Origin: an uncultured Faecalicatena sp.
Lineage (GTDB): Bacteria; Bacillota; Clostridia; Lachnospirales; Lachnospiraceae
Direction: 5' to 3'
Assembly (NCBI GenBank): GCA_948468385.1
Contig: CAOKHZ010000014.1
Span: 50,799 to 114,798, forward strand
DNA: 64,000 nucleotides
Shown: positions 17,679-25,413 of the stretch, piece by piece
Layout of the letters: each line of letters starts with the position of its first letter
Position numbering within the stretch: the first letter of the stretch is position 1
Notes under the pieces: model-generated
Seen by the model: only the letters and a program-made list of their open reading frames with translations
Databases searched by the model: none
What the model was told of the DNA's origin: nothing
Translations under genes and position numbers: made by a program

Positions 17679-17760
17679 CCATCTTCTTTATATTTCTATT
17701 ATTTTCATCATTTTTTGTTGCCAATCGCGGCTCGTAATCATAAATAACGACCCTATTTTG

Positions 17761-17967
17761 TCATTTTTCGTCGGAAGCCGCCGTAAGTACCTTTCTCCGG
17801 CGGGCCATCATCCCACCAATCCGTCCGGTTTCCTTCGATGACAACGAACGCCACCCGTCCGCCAGCACGCGATCGAGCAACCCCAGTTCTTCCGCAATCT
17901 CGTACTTTAACTTGTCCTCCGGTTCCAGATTCTTCAAGTCAATCGGTTTATTCTTCTTACCTGCCAT
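17761..17967 (-). CDS. Alpha/beta-type small acid-soluble spore protein
   Basis: A 68-residue SASP-related protein that would coat and protect DNA in the dormant spore. It shows LKYEIAEELGLLDRV, where EIA followed by E resembles the site cut by the germination protease GPR, and the DNA-binding block SSKETGRIGGMMARRRK. The start at MAGKKNKP is fixed by GGGAGGG 9-10 bases upstream; a longer reading adds 29 residues without a ribosome binding site. It is a single gene between the WecG/TagA-like and AGCS genes. It is the best direct sign that the organism sporulates. Confidence 0.88.
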   Translation of the reverse strand: MAGKKNKPIDLKNLEPEDKLKYEIAEELGLLDRVLADGWRSLSSKETGRIGGMMARRRKVLTAASDEK

Positions 17968-18054
17968 ATCGGATTCCCTCCCTTTTAAGTTCATACTAAT
18001 GAAAGTATTACCAAAAAAACAAAAGACATTCAAATCCATGGCAGGTTTTCTCAA

Positions 18055-18164
18055 CCTTATAATTTGTGCTTCCTAACCTTATAATTCATGCTTTCCAGAC
18101 TTAAAATTCATGCATTCCGGCCTTATAATTCATGCATTCCGGCCTTATAATTCGTGTTTTTTGG
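18055..18164. repeat. Five 22-bp tandem repeats spanning the AGCS stop codon
   Basis: Units at 18055-18076, 18077-18098, 18099-18120, 18121-18142 and 18143-18164, with consensus CCTTATAATTCATGCATTCC plus GG. The last unit contains the final codons (KHEL) and stop of the AGCS gene; the others are degenerate copies of that 3' end running downstream. There is no spacer sequence, so it is not a CRISPR array. Confidence 0.9.
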
Positions 18165-19572
18165 CCTCGAAGAAAGCTTTCGTCTCTTTCGCCACGATGC
18201 CGCTTAGGGCGAACAACGCGATCATGTTCGGAATTGCCATCAGGCCATTGAAAATGTCCGCGATGGTCCACACCGCCGACACCGTCATGTACGGCCCGAT
18301 AAAGACCGCCAGAATGTACAGCCAGCGATATACCTTCACCGCTCCCATCCTGCCGCCGCTTAAATACTCCAAGCAACGCTCCGAATAATAGTCCCAGCCC
18401 AGAATCGTTGTAAACGCGAAGAAAACCAGACTGAGCATCAAAATCAGGGCAGACACTCTGGCCGGAAACGGCAGCCCGCTTTCAAAGGCATGGCTTGTCA
18501 CGGCAACGCCCTCCAATCCTTCTACCTGCCACGCGCCGGTAATCACGATGGAAAGTCCCGTCAACGTACAGATGACGATCGTGTCAATAAACGTGCCGGT
18601 CATCGACACCAGTCCTTGGCGAACCGGCTCCTTCGTCTTTGCCGCGGCCGCCGCGATCGGGGCCGATCCAAGGCCCGCCTCGTTGGAGAAAATGCCGCGT
18701 GCCACGCCCTTTTGCATCGCCACGAGCATGCTGCCCACGATGCCGCCGGTAATCGCCTTCGGATTGAACGCCGCCTGCACGATGGTCATGAAAGCCGCCG
18801 GAACCTTGGTAATGTTCGTAATCACCAAAATCAAGGCAAACACGATATAAATCGCCGCCATGAACGGTACGATGACCTGTGCCACGCTGGAAATCCGCTT
18901 GATGCCGCCAATCAAAACCAACGCCACGAAAATCGTCACCAACGCGGAAGAGATGATTACCACCCAGGAATATGTACCGATTCCCGGAATCGTTACCGCA
19001 TAAGCCGCATCCGGGTCAAAGAAGTTCTGGGCCGCGGTGGTGATACCGTTTACCTGGGTAATGGTTCCGATTCCCAAAAGTCCCGCGCACACTCCGAAAA
19101 ACGCGAATAACTTTGCCAGCCATTTAAAATCGAGCTTGAACCTCTCGCGCATCCCCTGCTCGATATAGTAAAACGGCCCGCCAAGCGCGTGGTTGTTTTT
19201 GTCTATAATCCTATACTTCACGGCCAAAAGTCCCTCCGAATACTTGGTCGCCATACCAAAAAACGCGGCGACCACCATCCAGAAAATGGCTCCCGGGCCG
19301 CCCGCGCCGACCGCCGTAGCCACGCCGACGATGTTTCCCGTGCCAATCGTCGCGGAAAGAGCCGTGCACAACGCGCCAAACGAGCTTACCTCGCCCTCGC
19401 CGCCCTCCTCGTTTTTCACCATCCATTTAAGTGCCAACGGAAGCCTTCTCACCTGCAGTCCCCTCGTACGGATCGTCAAAAGCAGGCCGCCTGCCAAGAT
19501 CAGCACCATGAGCGGCACGCCCCAGACAAAATCGTCAATTACTTGCAATCCATCGTTTATCATTTTCCACAT
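18145..19572 (-). CDS. AGCS-family sodium:alanine/glycine symporter
   Basis: A 475-residue amino-acid carrier of the alanine/glycine:cation symporter family, with about 11 membrane segments. Hallmarks are the SATIGTGNIVGVATA block (near residue 70), GPFYYIEQGM, and GVARGIFSNEAGLGSAPIAAAAA, the family signature in the second half. The start MWKMINDG is chosen from AAGGAG 8 bases upstream and from the membrane topology; the longer upstream frame runs through the leader terminator. The tandem glycine riboswitch in its leader indicates that glycine is a substrate. The stop codon lies inside a 22-bp tandem repeat. Confidence 0.93.
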   Translation of the reverse strand: MWKMINDGLQVIDDFVWGVPLMVLILAGGLLLTIRTRGLQVRRLPLALKWMVKNEEGGEGEVSSFGALCTALSATIGTGNIVGVATAVGAGGPGAIFWMVVAAFFGMATKYSEGLLAVKYRIIDKNNHALGGPFYYIEQGMRERFKLDFKWLAKLFAFFGVCAGLLGIGTITQVNGITTAAQNFFDPDAAYAVTIPGIGTYSWVVIISSALVTIFVALVLIGGIKRISSVAQVIVPFMAAIYIVFALILVITNITKVPAAFMTIVQAAFNPKAITGGIVGSMLVAMQKGVARGIFSNEAGLGSAPIAAAAAKTKEPVRQGLVSMTGTFIDTIVICTLTGLSIVITGAWQVEGLEGVAVTSHAFESGLPFPARVSALILMLSLVFFAFTTILGWDYYSERCLEYLSGGRMGAVKVYRWLYILAVFIGPYMTVSAVWTIADIFNGLMAIPNMIALFALSGIVAKETKAFFEAKKHEL

Positions 19573-19616
19573 GAGCCTTCTCCTTTTTCCTTTCCGGACA
19601 GTTCTACCATAGATAC

Positions 19617-19646
19617 AAAAAAGGCAAAAGTCAAACGACCCTTGCC
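19617..19646 (-). terminator. Expression-platform terminator of the glycine riboswitch
   Basis: On the minus strand a 10-bp stem (GGCAAGGGTC with GACTTTTGCC, two G-T pairs, loop GTTT) is followed by TTTTTT. It stands between the riboswitch and the AGCS start codon, so it can serve as the switched terminator. Confidence 0.8.
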
Positions 19647-19744
19647 CCATTGCCCAAAGTTGAAAACGATTTTTGCCACCGCCACGTCATCCGCGAAACT
19701 GCCCGTCATGCCAATCTTTCCGGTTCCCATTCGCGTAAAACCTG

Positions 19745-19955
19745 ACAAACCGCCATCATCCTCCGTCCTTTTGCCTGAGAGATTAAGCGGACACGCCGCT
19801 TTTGCACCTTCGGCACCCAAAACAATTTGAGCTTCTCCAGAGTCACATCCACCTGCAGTCCTCATCGTCCCCGATACCTGAGAGTGTTACTCCTTCGGCG
19901 TATAATACTTTCCTGCAGACTTCACCTGTCCATATGTCATTTATAGTTTCCTATC
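19745..19955 (-). ncRNA. Tandem glycine riboswitch
   Basis: Two aptamers read on the minus strand. The first contains CGCCGAAGGAGTAACACTCT followed by CAGG (about 19870-19905). The second contains GTGCCGAAGGTGC and AATCTCTCAGGCAAAAGGAC (about 19755-19815). These are the conserved cores of glycine-binding tandem aptamers. Position ahead of an AGCS amino-acid symporter and behind a strong promoter fits established biology. In this class glycine usually turns the gene on; for an uptake gene the sign here would need testing. Confidence 0.93.
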
Positions 19956-19965
19956 ACGAAAAAAG

Positions 19966-19994
19966 AGTTTACTATAAATCACCTGATTTGTCAA
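19966..19994 (-). promoter_or_regulatory. Promoter of the riboswitch-AGCS transcript
   Basis: TTGACA (19989-19994), 17 bp, TAAACT (19966-19971) on the minus strand, placing the transcript start just before the first aptamer. Confidence 0.85.
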
Positions 19995-20075
19995 GGAAAA
20001 TCATCCCGTTTGATATAGGCCCTGACCGGACGGCGAAGCCACGCGCAGGCCAGCAAAAGCCATCCTTCCCGCTCC

Positions 20076-20112
20076 GGTCCGTGCTAAGCGTGTGCCACTG
20101 GCACTTAGGACC
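20076..20112. repeat. Long imperfect hairpin, REP-like
   Basis: GGTCC...GGACC, CTAAG...CTTAG and GTGCC...GGCAC nest around an ACT loop. It shares the TGCC/GGCACTTA core with the hairpins at 1753-1871 and may belong to the same dispersed family. Confidence 0.6.
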
Positions 20113-20142
20113 GCCGTAGGCGATTTAAAATGGCCGAATGCC

Positions 20143-20176
20143 GTTACTATCACGACTGCAGGCCGTGAATAGTAAC
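20143..20176. repeat. GTTACTAT inverted repeat with extended stem
   Basis: GTTACTATCACG pairs with CGTGAATAGTAAC apart from one bulged base. It is the longest stem in the dispersed GTTACTAT family seen in this window. Confidence 0.65.
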
Positions 20177-20215
20177 ACTATGTTAGTCCCCCACCAAAAA
20201 CTTGTCTTCTCCCGC

Positions 20216-20244
20216 TTTACTATCCGCCCCCTCCGTGATACAAT
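20216..20244 (+). promoter_or_regulatory. Promoter of the first AAA/PD-(D/E)XK gene
   Basis: TTTACT (20216-20221), 17 bp, TACAAT (20239-20244). The same -35, spacer length and -10, with nearly the same flanks, occur ahead of the second gene copy at 31361-31389, which supports it as a real promoter. Confidence 0.8.
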
Positions 20245-20318
20245 AATCTCACGTAACCCACCTCCGCGTGTTCACTCATCGCGACACGGGACGTTTAGAA
20301 AGGAGCGTGCCTAAAACT

Positions 20319-22034
20319 ATGCTCGCCAAAATTTCCATTGGAAACCAAAGTTTTGAATATGCACGACAAGAAAAAGTTTTTTATATTGACAAGACGGAAT
20401 TCATCAAAGAATGGTGGGAATGCACGGACGTGGTCACCCTGATTACCCGTCCGCGCCGCTTTGGCAAAACCTTGAACTTAAGCATGATGGAATGTTTCTT
20501 TTCCACGACGTTCTCCCAAAGGGAAGACCTATTCGAGGGACTTTCCATTTGGAACGAACAAAAATATCGAAAGATGCAGGGAACCTGGCCGGTCATTTCA
20601 CTGACCTTCGCGGGAATAAAGTCCACCAATTTCCAAAATGCAAAAAGCGGAATCGTAGGGGCAATCGCCGACGTTTACGAATCACATAAGTACTTGAAAA
20701 ATAGTGACGCGCTTAGCAAGGAAGAGAAAGCAGACTATGACGTCTTCCAAAATTATTTGAACAATCCGGATCCAGACAAGAACATCAACACCCCCCTCGT
20801 AACGTCCGCGTTGAAAAAATTGGCCATGTACCTGAACCGTCATTATGGCAAGAAAGTCCTCATTTTCCTGGACGAATACGACACACCATTACAAGAGGCA
20901 TATGTCTATGGCTATTGGAAAGAATTCGTACAGTTTATTCGCGAACTGTTTAACAATACGTTCAAGACCAACAAATACTTGTACCGCGCTCTTTTAACCG
21001 GCATTACCCGCGTGAGCAAGGAATCCATCTTCTCGGATTTAAATAATCTCGAAGTCATAACCACGACCTCGGAGAAATATTGCACATCCTTTGGTTTTAC
21101 AGAAAAAGAAGTGTTTCAGGCCTTGGATGAACGTGGACTTTCAGGTGAGAAGGAAAACGTGAAGTTTTGGTATGACGGCTTTATTTTTGGTAATCAAGGA
21201 GACATATACAACCCATGGTCCATCACCAAGTATCTGGATTCGGAAGAGTTAGGAATGTATTGGGCCGACACCAGTTCCAACGCATTGGTGTCCAATTTGT
21301 TCAGGCAAGGAGATTCCGAATTGAAAATGCAAGTGGAAGACCTCCTTGACGGAAAGAGCCTGGAAGTGATTTTAGATGAGCAAATTATTTTTGACCAATT
21401 AGAAAGCACGCCCGGAGCCGTCTTTAGCCTCCTTATGGCGAGTGGATATTTAAAGCCATTGAACAGACAGTTTTTGACGGATTCCGGCGAATCCAAATAT
21501 CAGCTTGAAATCACAAATTATGAAACGTTATTGATGTTTCGAAGGATGATTTCCGGATGGTTTCCGGCGAACCTTACGTCCTATGGCAATTTCAAAAAGG
21601 CTTTGGTACAAGGCGATTTGAAATACATGAACCGCTTCATGAACGATGTGGCAAAGACGATGTTTAGCACGTTTGATACTGGAAACAAACCGTCAGAAGC
21701 GGTGGAGCCTGAACGCTTCTATCATGGTTTCGTACTCGGACTCATCGTCGATTTGGCCGGAAAGTACCATGTCCGTTCCAATCGGGAGTCCGGCTTCGGG
21801 CGGTACGACGTCATCATGGAGCCGAAGGACGTTTCCGACGATGCCATCGTCATGGAGTTCAAGGTTCATGACAAGGATGACGAAGGTTCGCTGGAAGAGA
21901 CGGTGGCGAACGCATTGCGGCAGATAGAAGAAAAGGCATATGACACGGAATTGCTTGCACGGAACATTCCGAAAGAGCGAATTCGCCATTACGGGTTCGC
22001 ATTTAAAGGAAAAAACGTCCTGATCGGGCAATAG
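20319..22034 (+). CDS. AAA-ATPase-like / PD-(D/E)XK nuclease-fold protein, copy 1
   Basis: A 571-residue protein of the widespread AAA-ATPase-like plus PD-(D/E)XK nuclease superfamily arrangement. The N-terminal ATPase has the degenerate P-loop RPRRFGKTLNLS (about 44-55) and Walker B VLIFLDEYDTPL (about 182-193). The C-terminal nuclease-like domain (about 480-570) has YDVIMEP and the Glu-Lys pair of VMEFKV. The biological role of this family is not established. The ATG (MLAKISIG) is the first start conserved between the two copies in the window; GGAG is 13 bases upstream, which is rather far. It is 85-90% identical by eye to copy 2 about 11 kb away. It converges with lanM. Confidence 0.9.
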   Translation: MLAKISIGNQSFEYARQEKVFYIDKTEFIKEWWECTDVVTLITRPRRFGKTLNLSMMECFFSTTFSQREDLFEGLSIWNEQKYRKMQGTWPVISLTFAGIKSTNFQNAKSGIVGAIADVYESHKYLKNSDALSKEEKADYDVFQNYLNNPDPDKNINTPLVTSALKKLAMYLNRHYGKKVLIFLDEYDTPLQEAYVYGYWKEFVQFIRELFNNTFKTNKYLYRALLTGITRVSKESIFSDLNNLEVITTTSEKYCTSFGFTEKEVFQALDERGLSGEKENVKFWYDGFIFGNQGDIYNPWSITKYLDSEELGMYWADTSSNALVSNLFRQGDSELKMQVEDLLDGKSLEVILDEQIIFDQLESTPGAVFSLLMASGYLKPLNRQFLTDSGESKYQLEITNYETLLMFRRMISGWFPANLTSYGNFKKALVQGDLKYMNRFMNDVAKTMFSTFDTGNKPSEAVEPERFYHGFVLGLIVDLAGKYHVRSNRESGFGRYDVIMEPKDVSDDAIVMEFKVHDKDDEGSLEETVANALRQIEEKAYDTELLARNIPKERIRHYGFAFKGKNVLIGQ

Positions 22035-22056
22035 CGTCGGTGTATGGACGTCAACC
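22033..22056. repeat. AGCGTCGG...GACG repeat, copy 1
   Basis: AGCGTCGGTGTATGGACG followed by TCAACC. A close copy lies at 56596-56617. Both follow a gene end and can fold through GCGTC/GACGC-like pairing. Confidence 0.5.
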
Positions 22057-22084
22057 TTTCACAGTAAAAAATTCCACTCAAAAA

Positions 22085-22106
22085 CGGGGAGGAATCCCTC
22101 CCCGTC
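22085..22106 (-). terminator. Terminator of lanM, possibly bidirectional
   Basis: A 9-bp stem, ACGGGGAGG and CCTCCCCGT, with a four-base loop. On the minus strand it is followed by TTTTT, so it ends the lanthipeptide operon directly at the lanM stop codon. It can also act on the converging gene. Confidence 0.85.
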
Positions 22107-25100
22107 ATTGTTCATTTCCTCCTTCCAAAAACACGTAATCCACAAATCCTTCCAGTTCACTTAACAAGTAATAGCCGATTCCCGCATATCCGTTCATCAA
22201 GCTGGGATTAAACCATTCCTTTGTCAAAATTTTCCCGTTCTCCCGCTCCTCGTCGAAACCAACCTTGCCCTTCCACAAGCGCATAATCAGGCGATTCCCG
22301 CACGCTCCATGGCACAAACACCTTTCGTTTCTCGACATGTGTTTGGACAAATAAGATTCCGCCCTTTCGATGTCTTTTGCTATCATAGCACGCTCCGACT
22401 CTTCCCATTGCACTTTGGAAATCAAAATCCTTGAAAGAAGAATGCCGCCGGCCCCATGACACCACGCCGAAACTTGTCCATGCCCCGCTTTTTGCACCGC
22501 CGCCGGTTTTCGATAGTCCTTCCAGTCCTCCGTCATTTCGTCAAACTGTTCGTGCTCCCATCGCAACGCCCGCCTCATGGCCTCATATAGGGATTGTCCT
22601 TTCGTCAATTCGTACAATTTGGCCAAGGCAACCAGAATTCCGGCATTTCCATGGGCCATGCCCGCCAATACCGTGGACTTTTCCGAATTTTCCCAGCCAA
22701 TTCCATACTCCATATGCACCGCACGGGCAATCAGCAAGCCGCCAATCTTTTCCGCGGCGCGTAAGACCCATTCCTCCCCGCTTGCCTGATATAACGCGCA
22801 CAACGCATAAACGGCTCCCGCCTTTCCATCCAGCAAGTCGTTTGAATCATCCTTTTCGGCCAGTTCCACGAGCAACCTGGCATGTTTTCCGGCATATTCG
22901 AGATAAACCTCCTTGCCATGCAAGCGATAAAGAACCAAGTATGCATATACGAGCGAACCCTCCCCATTGTACAAGCCGGATTGTCCGGTCTGCAAATTGG
23001 AAACATCTTCCATCCCCTGATCCGTGTAATGAAACATCTGCCTGACCAGGGTGTCACATGCCGCGTCATATTTCTTCGTCCTTACATCCCATTCCGGGCA
23101 ATGCGTGTCCGGTGTGCCACACAAAGGCGGCCGCTTCGCACCCGATGCGCCATACGTTGCGAGCATATGCAGAAATATCGTATAGCCGGCGATTCCGTCA
23201 TACAAATACATCCCGCATGGATAGAGACGGACCAATGCCTTCTCCTGCCCCGACACCAACAGGCAATTCCAATGTAAACCGCGCTCGTCCTCCCATGACT
23301 GGCGAAGCAGTCTGTCGGCAATCTTTTCTGCCATCGCCGCTTTTTCTCGCGTTGAATAATCCGACGGCCTTTCCAACATTCGACCTAAATCATGTCCAAA
23401 CGCTTCCGCGTCCGATTCCTCGTCCTCGCCCATCGCCTTGGCCGGTAGTTCCCATCCATCCGCATGCAATGATAAATGCATCAGCTCCATTTGCCGCTTC
23501 AAATCCGACACGTTCAAATGTTCCAGCCTGTCATGTATGTCTTTGAGCGGCGATCTTGCAAAATATCCCTTTATTTTCCGATGTCTGGAATCAAACAAGC
23601 TTGTCTGGTTCGACCGAAAATAGAAGAACGGAATGTCATTTTGCAACAAATCATGAATCTCCGCGTCCACGATTTGCCCGTCCATTTCATTTTCAAAGCG
23701 TTTGCCCCGCCAAAGAACGTGCAACAGCAACGCCCGATCCGCCGCGTCCTCCATCACGGACGGGTGATAAGAACTGCCTAATAATAAGGAATACTTCTGC
23801 GTGTCACACACAAGATGCCGACAAGTGACCTCCTCTAAGGCGGCCAGCGTCTGGCGCACTTCTTTTTTAAACGCCATGCTATACCAATACGCGATTTCAA
23901 ACCCTTGCCGGAGTTCCTTTTCATACTGGCTTGGAGCAGCCTCGTTATGATTCAAGGCGGCCTTGTTGCTTGTCTTCCCGATTCGGGCATAACGATAGCC
24001 GACATGCATGTTCTGCGTGCCCGCCTCCTTGATTACCGGAATCCTAAACGGAATCTCCTGCTCGCCGCCCGATATCGCGCTTAGGTCCACGCATTTTCCA
24101 TGTAGCTGCCAATAACCATATGGCAAAATTCCAGATGCCAGAACCGAACCATTCATACCATCTTGATTCTTGTCCTGATGAACGTCTCCTTTTTCTCCAA
24201 ACATCAGGTTTTCCAAATCCACGACGACCGGATATTCGCCTCTTGCAATCAAATTCTCGCAATGTATGTCATGCGTTCCCAAAAGGTATGCCACGAACAA
24301 TTGCACTCCCATTCGGTAATAATACCTTCGAAGCTCCTTCTGCTGCCGACACGGCTTTGCCTTTACGCACTCCACCCAGCCATACCCGTCACGTTCCAAC
24401 AACGCGGGGACATACATGTCCGTTCCGCAGGCCAGGCCGAAATCATATACAATTTCGTAAAACACGCGCTCGTTCTTGATGCCATGCGGCTTATAAATCA
24501 ATTCATCGCCCGTATCCAGCCGTAACTTCAACACCCTTTTCCCGGAAAAGTGCGCGTCGCCGCCAGCGTCGTCAATCCCTGACAAATGCCGAAATGTCCT
24601 GCCGCGCAAAATCACGTCCTGAATCTGCTCTTTATCCTTGCTCACCCTTTGCAACAATTCCACATAAAACTGGACATTCCTATGTACGCAGTCACTTAAC
24701 GCGCACTCCAATACCGGATACTTCTTTAATATGTATTCCCGGTACGCCGCCTTCTCCAAGTGACGCTCACAAAACACGTCGTAATAATCCGTGTCTGCCG
24801 CATTCGGGGAATCCGTTCGGGACGCATCCGAAATGGTCGTGCCCTCGCTCTCATGTTTTTCATGCATTTCTTTGAGCAGGACGCGGATTCCCAAGTTTCC
24901 CAGCTCGGACAACAATTTCTTTAAATAGTCCTCCATGAACGACTCCGTGCAAATGTCCATACACGCCACGGAAGTCTTCACCATCTCGTACCCCGTTTGT
25001 ATATACGGTTCGTAAAATTTTTCGAAAGCAGGAGTCGTCTTTTCCAAGAACTTTTTTACGAAATGGCTTGCCTGAACGTCACAGACAGATATTTCCCGGC

Positions 25101-25251
25101 GTGCTTCCTCACGCTCCATATTATGTCTTCCATCTTGTGTCGCAGCGCACGCCATGCCCCGAAAATATTCCGCGACTTCCTCCCGGCTTGTACATAACTG
25201 CCGCAAAAAATCCGCTCCGAACAACTCCTGCCAAAACTGCTGCTCCTTCAT
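22105..25251 (-). CDS. Class II lanthipeptide synthetase LanM
   Basis: A 1048-residue bifunctional LanM that phosphorylates and dehydrates Ser/Thr in the precursor and then closes thioether rings. The dehydratase domain (about 150-620) has Lys254 in LIYKPHG, the HDIHCEN block (His327-Asn333) and Asp345/Glu347 in VDLEN. The LanC-like cyclase domain (about 680-1040) has MAHGNAG and zinc ligands Cys931 (WCHG) and Cys980/His981 (CLCHG). All key residues are present, so it should be active. The start is supported by GGAG 6-7 bases upstream. It follows the 47-residue precursor gene by 18 bases. No exporter-protease or immunity genes follow; the operon ends at a terminator. Confidence 0.96.
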   Translation of the reverse strand: MKEQQFWQELFGADFLRQLCTSREEVAEYFRGMACAATQDGRHNMEREEARREISVCDVQASHFVKKFLEKTTPAFEKFYEPYIQTGYEMVKTSVACMDICTESFMEDYLKKLLSELGNLGIRVLLKEMHEKHESEGTTISDASRTDSPNAADTDYYDVFCERHLEKAAYREYILKKYPVLECALSDCVHRNVQFYVELLQRVSKDKEQIQDVILRGRTFRHLSGIDDAGGDAHFSGKRVLKLRLDTGDELIYKPHGIKNERVFYEIVYDFGLACGTDMYVPALLERDGYGWVECVKAKPCRQQKELRRYYYRMGVQLFVAYLLGTHDIHCENLIARGEYPVVVDLENLMFGEKGDVHQDKNQDGMNGSVLASGILPYGYWQLHGKCVDLSAISGGEQEIPFRIPVIKEAGTQNMHVGYRYARIGKTSNKAALNHNEAAPSQYEKELRQGFEIAYWYSMAFKKEVRQTLAALEEVTCRHLVCDTQKYSLLLGSSYHPSVMEDAADRALLLHVLWRGKRFENEMDGQIVDAEIHDLLQNDIPFFYFRSNQTSLFDSRHRKIKGYFARSPLKDIHDRLEHLNVSDLKRQMELMHLSLHADGWELPAKAMGEDEESDAEAFGHDLGRMLERPSDYSTREKAAMAEKIADRLLRQSWEDERGLHWNCLLVSGQEKALVRLYPCGMYLYDGIAGYTIFLHMLATYGASGAKRPPLCGTPDTHCPEWDVRTKKYDAACDTLVRQMFHYTDQGMEDVSNLQTGQSGLYNGEGSLVYAYLVLYRLHGKEVYLEYAGKHARLLVELAEKDDSNDLLDGKAGAVYALCALYQASGEEWVLRAAEKIGGLLIARAVHMEYGIGWENSEKSTVLAGMAHGNAGILVALAKLYELTKGQSLYEAMRRALRWEHEQFDEMTEDWKDYRKPAAVQKAGHGQVSAWCHGAGGILLSRILISKVQWEESERAMIAKDIERAESYLSKHMSRNERCLCHGACGNRLIMRLWKGKVGFDEERENGKILTKEWFNPSLMNGYAGIGYYLLSELEGFVDYVFLEGGNEQ

Positions 25252-25269
25252 CCAAATCTCCAGATAGTA

Positions 25270-25413
25270 TTAGCAGCAAATAATTGTTAACAACTCCGCA
25301 CATCCGGCCGAAAGAGTACGTATCTCGCTTTCAACCGCATGTATCTTCTCAAACTCTTCTATCTGTTTCAACTCTTCCTTCAAACTTCCAATTACTTCAT
25401 TTTCCTGCTTCAT
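25270..25413 (-). CDS. Lanthipeptide precursor peptide (47 residues)
   Basis: A short gene directly ahead of lanM. The ATG shares ATGA with the kinase stop codon, and GGGAGG lies 7 bases upstream. The peptide starts MKQENEVIGSLKEELKQIEE, has an acidic helical leader, and ends in RTLSAGCAELLTIICC. LSAG (34-37) looks like the double-Gly-type cleavage motif of class II leaders, giving the short core CAELLTIICC. If processing is further upstream, Ser35-Cys38 and Thr43-Cys46 form two SxxC/TxxC ring patterns, with Cys47 free. Position, size, leader character and Cys-rich tail support a LanA. Ring pattern and cleavage site are inference. Confidence 0.88.
   Translation of the reverse strand: MKQENEVIGSLKEELKQIEEFEKIHAVESEIRTLSAGCAELLTIICC

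Noticed and set aside
18055-18164. Regular 22-bp repeats resembling a small CRISPR array
   Set aside because: The units are directly adjacent with no spacers, and one unit is coding sequence for the AGCS C-terminus.
19573-19650. A longer start for the AGCS symporter
   Set aside because: It would run through the riboswitch terminator; the internal ATG has AAGGAG 8 bases upstream.
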